64,000 nt of DNA from Dipteris shenzhenensis (taxonomy: Eukaryota > Polypodiophyta > Polypodiopsida > Gleicheniales). How positions within the stretch are numbered: the stretch's first letter is position 1; every line of letters begins with the position of its first letter. Of this stretch, positions 41,549 through 52,800 are shown in pieces. The notes below the pieces were generated by a model. The model ran no database searches, was not told the origin of the DNA, and saw only the letters and a program-made list of their open reading frames with translations. Location: the NCBI GenBank assembly GCA_047967505.1, contig CM106541.1. One strand, given 5' to 3'. The position numbers and the translations under genes are program-made.

Positions 41549-43586
41549 AATTCTCGACACTAGCTTACTCTTTCTATATCTCTATGCTTTGCTAGAAAAT
41601 GCTATGTTGAAGTATCACTCAACAAGAATTAGGTAGAGCATGACACACCAAATTCTTACAGAACCAAATTGGTTTCCTTGCTTGCCAAGTGCCATTAGCT
41701 TCCAACTTGTAGCTGCCCCATCTCAACAACTACAACATGCAACTTGCTGTACACTCCTTTTTGTGGAACCTCAATGCTCAAAAAAGAGAAAATTGAATTC
41801 TCGACTCAGCTCTCCCAAAAATATCACTTAGCTCTTATAATAAGTGTAAACATTCTCACATTGCATCATCAACAAGGAGCCCACTCCCACATAAGTTTGA
41901 AGGATTTCATAGCACCCCCATCACTTGCAAGAGAAAAACCTCCCAATCGTTTCATATTCCAGCTCTTTCTGAAATACTTCGGAAGGAGCTGGCCTAATTT
42001 GTCCAGGTGCCACACTTGATCAAGTATATTGAGTATCCAATCCTCTTGCAACCCTCACAAGCCTTTCATCATTGGTCTAACCATCATAACTCCCCACAAA
42101 AAGCTATAAACAGAACTCCACACCTATAAAGACATTTTTTAAAAACTTGTGTGTTTACATTAGACCACTCTAAATATCACAATCCATCGCTGGTCACCAC
42201 ATTCGAATTGGACTATGACAAGCTTAATTTCCATTTTCATTAACAATTCAAACGTGTTATCATGTCAATTGGCATAAAGTAATCTCAATTATTGTACAAG
42301 CTAGGGGTCTACAGACACGGAGCTGTTTTGCAGAAGTAGGTTACTTTATGGGTGGAAAGCGAAGGTGTGTTTTAAATGTCGCTGGGAGGAGCTTTGAGGC
42401 ACCAATTCCAAAGTGTGTCTGTCTATTTAAGTTGAAAGGGAAGAGAGGAACGAGAGAATAACATAAAGAGAGCCTAGGGGAGGGAGTTTCAAAATAGTTC
42501 TGTTAGACAAGATACAGGAGGTAATGAGCAGAGGTGAACTAAGAGAAAAACCAATGGAAAATAAATAAATGATCAAAAGAGGAGAGAGAGAGAGAGAGAG
42601 GTGGTTAGGAAGGAAACAGTTTGAAAGCAGTTGATGAAAAAGAGAACAAGAGCAAACAGAAATGTGAGAGATTCACACAAAAGCTCCTCTTCTATCCTTA
42701 GCCTCTCCTCTTCTATCCTTAGCCTGGGTCGTGCTTCATCATGGAGCGGATTCTTATCCCTTTTTCTTATCGGCCTCTGCTGCAACCTTGAAGGGCGCAT
42801 GCCAATTCCGTCATCTCTTTGGAAAGGGCTTCACCTTGGGTTTCTGGAAGAAGTTCACACATGCAGCTGTGCCGTTTTGCTCTGTGTCTGGTGTTGGGTG
42901 CCTCTTGTACTGTGACAGTGTTCGGCTCTCTCTTCTCCCTCCACCGATGTGATAGTTCGAGCACCCTCTGTTACTCCCTCATGTTCAGTTTGGTACACGT
43001 GTTCAGATTGGAGGAAAGTGGGTTATTCTTGTGTTGCCAGGGATAGGCAAGGCTGGATCCAGGCTTCATTGTTCTCTCTGAAGGAGGTTGTGTGGTTTTT
43101 CACTGTTCTAAAAGGCTGGGGATTGATTGTTTCTCTTTGCCTATGTTTCTTTCTGGTGTTTTGTGGAGTTAGTGGGTGGACATTACTCTTCCACCTCTGC
43201 TGTAATCGCCTATTTGCCATTTTGAACGGAATATATTACTGTTTAAGGTAAAAGATTGGGAGAAAGGTTAGTTTGTTTCAGGGTAAAGGGTTGGAGAGAG
43301 AGAGAGAGAGAGAGCGAGAAAGAATTGAAAAAGGCGGGGGGGGGGGGGGGGGGGCGGGGGGGGCAAGGGGGGGTTAAATTGATGGAATACATCCCTCCCT
43401 GAGACCATCTGAGAGCACAAAAAATCAGGCAAGACTCAAGCCTGCTGCCTCTATTTTTGCATTTGTATTCCTCCCATTGGATTGTATACATAGACCCCTC
43501 TCTTGGGCAAGCCCATGAGATAAATATACACATTAGGACATAAATCCCATCTCTGTTGGGGCTTTACAGGATAAAGAGTAAACAAA
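41549..43586. other. Intergenic 3' of the DnaJ-Fer gene; simple repeats
   Basis: 41549-41640 still carries a short upstream piece of LINE 1 on the minus strand (SRIAVNKLSAK). Beyond that no gene is recognised. Contains (GA)n at about 42580-42602 and 43293-43316, a GGGGGG-rich run at 43336-43375, and a duplicated CTCCTCTTCTATCCTTAGCC near 42684 and 42706. Confidence 0.45.
43336..43375. repeat. Poly-G tract
   Basis: About 20 consecutive G, then CGGGGGGGGCAAGGGGGGG. It lies ~300 bp past the stop codon of the DnaJ-Fer gene, where the transcript would be C-rich. Confidence 0.9.
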
Positions 43587-43592
43587 TTTATT
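43587..43592 (-). terminator. Polyadenylation signal AATAAA of the DnaJ-Fer gene
   Basis: AATAAA on the minus strand (in GAGTAATAAATTTG), 89-94 nt after the TGA stop. Confidence 0.65.
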
Positions 43593-43680
43593 ACTCATAA
43601 TTCCATCCTCTACCAAAGTTGATGCTTTACAATGCTAATAAGCATACACAACAAATAATTGCCCACTTGAGACTGTTAAA

Positions 43681-43819
43681 TCAGTACCAGTCCACCCACT
43701 CGGTTGATCTCTTTGCAGCCCTCTTTGATGGAGTGTATCTACCATTTTCATAATTAGCACGAGCAAGTAAGGCTTCCAAGAGAGCAATTTCATTTGAGTA
43801 AACAGTACCCTCCAAGGCC
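43681..43819 (-). CDS. DnaJ-Fer last exon
   Basis: GTATAG|GGCC to TGA. Encodes [38 protein letters not shown] and TEWVDWY. Confidence 0.92.
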
Positions 43820-46800
43820 CTATACATTCCACAAGGAAAACATTAGCTTTGAGCAACCCTTGAATTCATGATTTAAAAACATGTGGAGCTACTTCTTATC
43901 TGCCCAAAAAATTCATTTCAATCTTTTAACTAAGTAAGCAATACCTTTCAAGCACTCGCTCCAGAACTTCTCGCTGGCAAGGGGTAACATAGTAGATGCA
44001 ATTCCTTGGACATTGGCCAACAGCGAGCTCTACTGCATATTCACCAGGACGACCTAAAAATTACAAAGCCTTTGAAATGTCAAGCCCTAGGGAGAAAGAA
44101 AAGTATCTGTATGAGTGCACATAGGCATCACGGAAACAAAACTGGCTAAAAATTACAAAGCCTTTGAAATGTCAAGCCCTAGGGAGAAAGAAAAGAATCT
44201 GTACAAGTGCACATAGGGATCACGGAAACAAAGTTGTCTATAATCGTAACAGATAAGAGGAGCAATTCCTTTACCTTGAGTCACAGCCCTTGCACGGTCT
44301 GTCTCAGGAGCAAATCTAAAAACTTCAGGGGCCCTTTCCACACATGAATATGGGCAGCCTAAAACAAATTCAATGACAGTTACACGTAGATTCCACCCAT
44401 GCAGGTAGATTGGGTAGTGCAGTGGATTGAGTGATTTCAATGATTACCTCTGCCGATGCAGTTCAATTCATAGACAAATACGTCTTGTGCCTCACATTCA
44501 GGATCCTCGAAAGGATCAGAGCTCTTCCTGAAAATTCAAGCCTTCTCATCAAAGGAGATAACTTCAAAGGCGGACACTTTTGAAAAAATAACAAGCAAGA
44601 AAACCTGTTTTTTTCGTTTTACTGTTGCTTCTCCGACACATCAAATTGAATACCTCTTGGAAGTGCCTTGACCCAACTGCTCCATCAATAGCTGCCAAAA
44701 AATTGAATTCCTTTTAAGATTCACAAGCCTCTGATCCTTAATTTGCAGTACACCTACTATTAATGTTTTCTTAACATGCAATCAATTCGGATTCCACTTT
44801 GAGCCATCATACTCAGCTGTGCTCCATCTGTTCCCTCCCTTAGATAAACCATACACTTTCCTCAAACATAGACAAATCGATTCTATTCATGAGGTGATAC
44901 TCTTGTTTGTCTTAGAAGCCTGTTTTAGCCCATGGCTGAGGCATTTTATGGGCCAGGCCAGAGCAAGAAATGCTTCCTGTCATTACAGTTGACGATGGCA
45001 TGTGCCTGGTCAACAATCACCTCAGAGACAGAAAGGTAGTGGATGCTGCAATTTATGCATCAGTGCAGCAGCAGGACTTTCTAGGTTATAAGTGAAACAT
45101 CCAAAACTGCTAACTCCTAGCTTTTCATCAAATCACGGGCACTGGCACACGAATTCACCTCCCAGCCAACCTCAGTAGTAGTAAGCTCGCTAGAAAAATT
45201 CGTTACGTGAAGGCTCTTGCTTACAAAATTCCACCAAGCCCCCAAATTCCTAGATGAATTTAGTATGCCACATGTCTTCATTCTAGGGTCCCTCCTTAAT
45301 GCATCATTTGAATTTAGCATCCCTGTCTGACACTATGGATTTGGGTAATCCATGCAAACGAAATATATGTCTAATAAACAAATCCACCACTTGCGGGGCT
45401 CTAATACTCTCTAGTTGGAATGAAGTGAGCCATCTTGGTAAGACGATCAACCACCACAAGGATAGAATCATATCCACCTTTTGTCGTAGGCAGACCTACA
45501 ATAAAGTCCATGGAAATGCTCTCCCACCTACCCAGTGGTATCTCCAAGGGTTGTAAAAGTCCGGGTGGCTTCACCCGCTCTGCCTTACTTACCTGACACG
45601 AAAAACGTCACATATTCATGAATATGCTTTTTCATCTTTGGCCAAAAGAAATCTCGTCTCATGAGATCATATGTCTTCTCGACTCCTGGATGTCCCACAC
45701 ATGGGCTATCATGGCATTGTTGAATGACTCTCTGCCTGAGATCATTCTGATTAGGTACTACTACCTTGCCATTTCTTTTCAACATACCATCCCTTATGGC
45801 ATATCTTGCATAAGTTTCGCCTTTTTCGGATGCCAGGTCATCCTTTTCCCCGGGTTTGAATACATGAGCCTTAGGCCAACTCTGGACGAACTCGTCCACC
45901 TTAGATGTTTTCAGAGCATGGACAACATCATACAACTCTAATTCATGAGTTAGCCAATTTTGTTAAAAGGGAGAAAGCTTCTTGCTTTCAAAAGCTACTG
46001 GCCTTCCCTCTTGGAGGAGAACTGCTCCTACCGCAATGCCACTTGCATCGGTTTCAAGGAAAAACGGTTTCTAGGGATCAACTATTTTTAACACCGGTCC
46101 TGAGACCACAGCTTGTTTTATGGTCTTAAAACTTTCCTGTTGATTCTGTCCCCATATAAAAGGTACTTTATCTGAGGTCAGATCAATCAATGGCGATACT
46201 ATTTCAGAATATCCTTTGATATGCCTTCGATAAAATTGGACAAATCCCAAGAATGATCGCAAAGCGGTCAAACGAGGGATTGGCCAAGTCAGTATCGCAA
46301 CTACTTTCTTTGAATCCATTTCTACCCCCTCAGGAGTAATTATGAATCCTAAATATTCAAGTCTTACCATACACAGTATAGTTTTCTTTTTATTTTATAT
46401 AAAAACTAGCTTTCCTCAAAGTACTGAACACTATTCTTAAGTATTCGTAATGCTCAGCAATACTTTTGCTGAATATAAGAATACCGTCAATAAAGTGTAC
46501 TACAAACTTTTCGATATACGGACGTAGTAAATCGTTCATAAGCATGACAAATGAAGCTGGAGCATTGGTAAGTCCAAAGGGCATTACCAAAAACTCATAA
46601 TGTCCAAACCTGTTTCTAAAAGCGGTTTTATGCACATCCTCGGCTCTAATACGGATCTGATGGTAGCCACATTCAAGATCTATCTTACTGAAAATTACGG
46701 CCCCATGTAATGCATCAAGCAAATCATCGATCCGAGCCATCGGATACCTGTGCTTAATAGTAATATTATTCAATGCTCTGTAATCTATACAGAGGCGAAA

Positions 46801-49800
46801 AGTATCATCTTTCTTCTTCTTTAATATCACTAGCGAAGCAAAAGGTGAGAAACTTAGTTGAATCTGCCCCAACTTGAGGCATTCTTCCAGTTGTCTTCGT
46901 ACATCCGCCTCTTCGGTTAAACTTAACCTATAGGGAGGTCTATTTACAGGTTCTGCCCCCGGGATTAGTTCAATCTTATGCTGAACATTCCGCTCTGGAG
47001 GTAACCCATAAGGTAACTCATCCCTAAAACAATCAAAGAACTCCTCTGTTATTTGATCAGCCAGCTTGGCCATCTCTCCATTTTAAGCAACATCAGTACT
47101 AGCCGAAGAATCATCAATCGGCTCTACCAATGCTGTACAAAGAAACATAAACTCTTCTTGAGCTTTTCAAATTTCCATTACGGAAACCAACGGTCCTTGA
47201 GGTATATCTTTTTCACCTCGTAAGACATACAGCACATCATTCATCTTGAATTGATAAATATGCTTTTTCCAATCTATGGTTGGATTCTTCCTAGAATGCC
47301 AAGCCTTACCCAGGGCTATGTTTGCATGAGCAAGCTTTGTCATTTCAAAATCAAGCTTCTCAGCATAGTCCTGAATTCGAAGCTCCAACTGGATAGCCCT
47401 CTGGTCCCATACTTCAGTTGAACTTCCATCTGCCATACTGACTATATATGCATAGTCAGATGGGCTAGTCATTAGTTTCAGCCTCTTTACAAGCTTGGAG
47501 TTAATTACATTGTGCGTTGACGCTGAGTCAAACAACACAATGACATCATGATTAGCTACTTGCCCTTTCATCTTAATTAACTCCGTATCATTAAAGGCTG
47601 TATACCCTGTTGCTACGGGCTTTAACAGGATATTATCAGGTGCACTAGTTACTAACTCATAACAAAACAGGTACTGACCTTTGAGAAGGTCCCGCTAGCT
47701 GAATCTGCATCTGTTCTGCTCTGGGACTTCCCTCCATTTCCACGTCGCATTCTGAGATCACCATCTCAGCCATCCAACGATCTTTGTTTCATGGACAATC
47801 TTTCCACTAATGAGGCTGAAGGCATCCAAAACACAAGCCTTCTCTACTCGCTTTTTCCCTTTGCTCTGGGGAAGACTTCGACCAAGCCCGGGTCGGTGTT
47901 GCTTTTCTTTTCATTCCAATGGTGGTACTTGATTTAGGAGTCTCAACTGGTTTCGCCTGCTTGGCTTGACCACTAGGCTGTGAGACACTCCCTTTGCTAA
48001 TCCACTTCTTCTTAAACCCAGTTTTCTTCGGGTACTCATACTGAGTCCCAACCTCTACAAACCCACTTGATCTGTTCCTTTTTGCATCCTCATAGTTCAA
48101 GGCTATGGCAATTGCTTCATCTAGCGTGTTTGCATACTTAGCCCGAACTTCCATCTTTGATCCGATCATTCAATCCAAAGATAAAATCTTTTACTTGGAT
48201 TGACTGAGGTAGAGGTTCATAAACTTTCATTACACTTTTCTCTGAACTTATTAGTGTATTCCACCACTGATAAATTTCTCTGACGAAGGTTTCGATACTG
48301 ATCCCAAGCTCGCGATGCTTTGTCAGGAGGTAAGAAGTGTTTTCTAAATTCCTTTTTAAACCCCTCCCAAGTAGTGGGTGCCACTCCATCTTTCTACTGT
48401 TTTATCCACCACCTATCCGCTGCCTCATTAAACATATGGGTGGCCTCGCGGATTTTTTTCATATCATTCCTGATTTCACAAATAGCGAAAGCCTCTTCCC
48501 ATTTGTGTAACCAGGTTTCGATGATATCGGAACTACGGTCAGACATCCGACCAAAATACTTTTCTGGCCTATAATTGGCAATATTAGGCACCTTAGCCCT
48601 CCTAGGCTCGACCGTATGAACACTAGACTCCGGTTCCATTTGAGATTTACCTTTCTCTTCAGGGGATGGTCTAGCAGACATACTATGCATCATTTTCCTG
48701 AGCTCAGATTGCCCTACATTTGCTTGTAACTGTTGCGCTAAAATCTGTTGCAAGGCATCCTCTAACATTGCAATTCTGCCAGATAGTGTATGACCTACTA
48801 GGCGCGACACCTGCGGGGTCGGCCGGACTCCCGACTCTACGAGATCCATCCTAGAAGCTTCTTCTTCTACTTCCATTTAGGTTGATGGGTGTTTTTTTTT
48901 TTTTGGAATAAATAATAAAACATCGCTTGAAACTGTATTTACCAGTCGAAAGTCCAACCCCCAATTTTACAGCCAACCAGACATCAGAAATCACACTGCA
49001 ACCAAAACCCACTTTTCCCTAGACTAGGGAAACTCCTGCAATCTGAAATAACTCAAATACAGAGGCAAATAAACGAGTACATACTCCAACGAAACTTAGA
49101 AGGCATAGAAAGCTCCCTGATCATATTTTTGCTGCACGAAGAAATTAATTTATCCCTGTAAGGTTGTTCCAACACGCATTCATGATCTGCCTTGGACCAC
49201 GAACATGCTGTACTGTCTACCCCTTTCCCACGAGCTCACGACCATGCACTTCGTGGCACTTCAGCGCATATGCAGATGACACCCTTCAATCGGAGTGCAC
49301 AAGTAATACAAGGCCAACCTCGAACTAATGCAAGGCGTTTGCACTGTTATTACTACGAGAACCCAAATCATAATAGCCTTGGATGTTAACCAAATCTCCG
49401 CCAGCAAATATCGCAAGCAAATCCCGTGACCACACAGTAGCTCTCTGTAGGTAGTCGTAACTCCAGTAACCTCGCTTTCGAAAAGAGTTACTAGAAAGCC
49501 TGGGTTATTGCGGAAGTGGCTCTCGTCGTGTGCTGCTCGTCAACGCTTACCCAAGCTGACGAACTATCTGATGGCCTGAACTAAACGACGCAACCGTTCT
49601 CAGCTACACTATTTTCGTCTTCCACATGCAAGTGATACGATACCACAATATTACACAGCTAGTCCCTCCATGCGTTGTCACGGAATCTCGAAAGTAACCA
49701 CCCGTAAACTAGCGTATGCGTCAGTCTCTGTCTTTTTTTTTTCCTCAGATTTCGTAAGACAGGATTCCCCGCTCCTCTATTGGCTTCCTAGTGGAGTCAC

Positions 49801-52800
49801 GCTAAGGCTTGGCGAAAAATCAGATCAACAATCCGACGCGTCGCCAATCGTTCCCTCACCGTTCACAGATCGCCACGCTGATGAGTCAACCCAATCACGA
49901 AATGCTCTGATACCAAATGAAACATCCAAAACTGCTAACTCCTAGCTTTTCATCAAATCACGGGCACAGGCACACGAATTCACCTCCCAGCCAACCTCAG
50001 TAGTAGTAAGCTCACTAGAAAAATTCGTTACGTGAAGGCTCTTGCTTACAAAATTCCACCAAGCCCCAAAATTCCCTAGATGGATCTAGTATGCCACATG
50101 TCTTCATTCTAGGGTCCCTCCTTAATGCATCATTTACCCCTCTCTTGGGATATCATTAAAACCATTTGCCCCTTGGCACATTCATGCATTTAGGTCCCTT
50201 AGCCTTAGATCCACCTAGTCTAGTGCCATGTCACCCTCACCAAGGACCTTGACCTTGATTCCTTTTTTATCATTTACATGAAGCCCAAACAAATATAACA
50301 CAAACATTGATCCTTTAAAGGAAAATGCCGACTGACCCTTCTGAGGTCATGTTACCTCGACTTGAGCGTAACAATAAGGCCACATTGTGGAGTGTCATGC
50401 TAATAAAGTGGTGGATGAACAGCTCAGCAAGACATGGCAGGAAAAATCTTGGCATAATAACTACACGGCATTCAAACTTATGCCAAGGCTAGATATGGTA
50501 AAGTGATTGACAGCAGAAAGCAGACCATGCAGTTTTGTGTGGCCTTTTGAGATCGTATACTCCAACATTGTGGTGCCTATGAATGTCAGAACAATCAATG
50601 ACGACAGACCTGCTTGGCTGTATTGACAAACATCCCGTAAAAATTTGGGTGCACTTGTAAATAAATCCACAGGTTTTTGAAAAATTCAGAGAATTTAAAA
50701 CTGTGGCTGGAAAAAAAATTGGGGGAAAAAAGAGAAATTTTAAAGTGCTTGAAGGGCGAGTACATGCTTGGTGAGTTCAGAAGCCAATAGCTCACACCCC
50801 CAGATACACCTTGGTATATGGGACACCAGAAAATAAAGATTAGAACCCTCCTTGCAATGGCAATGCAAGCTAAAAGGAGAGAATATGCCTAGCCAGTTTT
50901 GGGCAGAGGCAGTGACCATAGTACACAAATGGAAGTCTGACAAATGCAGTGAGAGGCATGCCTCTCAGGAGACCACAAGAAGAACAAGTCTGGTGTTTGG
51001 CTATCTTTCATATGCTCATTGAAAAAGCTGGATGACAAGGCAGTGAAATGCATGTTCATTGAGTGCACTGAGCAGACAACAGAGTGAGTCAAAAGCTGTG
51101 TTTTTTTCCTTTTTCATCCACGTTCATAGTAGCTTTAAGCTGCAGCATCAACATCACATAAGTACTGCCTTTTTTAGCAACCTTATTCATGACTTGTACT
51201 ATGTCTTCCTACCTAGGAAGCAGGGCTATGGAAAAGCCATCAACTTCTTACTGAAAGAAGTATGAATTTGTCGACTGAAACAGTTGGTATCTTATACTAT
51301 GACATCAGTTGTTACTTAAAGGAATATAAATTCGTCAACTGAAACAGTTGATATCTTATACTATGACATCAGTTGTTACTTAAAGGAGTATAAATTTGTC
51401 AACTGAAACAGTTGGTATCTTATACTACGACAAAGGATCTAACACTAGGCCATATACCACGGCAAGCAACACATGAGGCCATATACCACGGCAAGCAACA
51501 CACGATAAGCATGCAAATGTGGATTGCACCCACATGTGTAAGACAACTTCAACTACTAGGTGAACAATAAGCATGCCGCACATGAGGGAATTGAATTATT
51601 TCTTCTTCCACTCATACTCCATTTCATCGTATACATAGAGTAGTTTAAATAATATTTATTCCTTTTTTCACTGAAATCAAACCTTCCTGCACATGATTGA
51701 TCATGAATGATTATGAAAAAGGAACAGTTGAAACCCAGGAATTATGCCAAAGAGATATCAAAAAATGGAAAACATGTTCCCTCTTTCAAGAACTTTATAT
51801 TCAAAGAAGAAACAGGAAGAGAATGACTGCAAAATCAAACATTTACTCTAACCTCATATGCTTGTATTAATCTCCGTGTTATAGCAACTGCGTTCTCAGA
51901 ACCTTTGTAGACATCTGGATGAAATTCTTTGACCTGAAACCACATTCTGTATCAAAATGAGACCTTAGACAAACCCAAAAATAGAAACTATCTTGACAGC
52001 ATAGATAATCAAATACGCTATCAAAGTTAAAGGCAGCATAACATGAGATCCACAAATAGCCATCACTAGCTAAACCAGTCATTTTACTTTCCCAAGTTCA
52101 AAGTTCTTTTACCTCTGGCATTTCCCCTGCCCATTACCTTTTTGTTTAATCTCTCTTCTTTTCCCAATACTGTCTCATGTATCTGCATTCGTTTTACTCC
52201 TGCTCTCTTCCAACTAATTCAGCTCAAACTAATCACATGACAATGCAAAAGTGTTCCTTTTCTGGTAACAAGTGCAACTGTATGTCAATGAGAGGTGGAT
52301 CAAAAGGGTATGGGATTTGTGTTGGGAAATTATAGGTCACCTCCCCATCTGTGAGCCCCCAATGAGGAGTGCATCGGGGGGGTGTATGTAGGGTTTGAGA
52401 GATTGCCACATGGGCAGCATTGTGGCTGCCATGTGGGCAGTAGTCAAACAAAGAAAAGGGACAAAGGAGTACCGGGCAGAAAAGGCATCTCTGGGCAGGC
52501 AGAACAAAGGCATAATTGCTTTTTAGGTGACTGTCCACGGGTGGGAAATCCAGCATGTACAGGCTGCAATGAGATAGCAGATGATACCAGCAGCTGTACG
52601 GCTGACTGCATCAGCAGGTGCGGACTGTACGGAGCTATTCCAAGGCAATTCCAAGGAGCAGTAAAGTCGGGTGGGGGGCTGATTGGGTCGGCCAATTCCC
52701 CCTACCCAGTAGGCTACTTAAGGGGGGCAATCAGCCTTATATAAGGGGGCCCTTGGGGCCTCCATTATCATCGCCTGAAGCAGCACTTAGCAGAGCAGGA

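Larger units (their letters stand above)
45093..50132 (-). mobile_element. Gypsy A (Ty3-type) LTR retrotransposon, internally deleted
   Basis: Short LTRs (45093-45306 and 49918-50132, TGAAACATCC...AATGCATCA) differ at only a handful of positions. On the minus strand a primer site TGGTATCAGAGC (49904-49915) follows the 5' LTR, then gag, protease, RT and partial integrase. The pol frame runs directly into the 3' LTR with no polypurine tract. No target duplication was found (ATAAG versus TTTAC). It lies in the 7.2-kb intron of the DnaJ-Fer gene, on the same strand. Confidence 0.9.

Noticed and set aside
42573-43251. Plus-strand frames of 60-100 codons
   Set aside because: No domain, no splice support, pyrimidine-rich composition.
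43243-43533. Minus frame with Pro-run and Ser/Leu repeats
   Set aside because: Produced by the poly-G and GA microsatellites; lies beyond the poly-A signal of the DnaJ-Fer gene.
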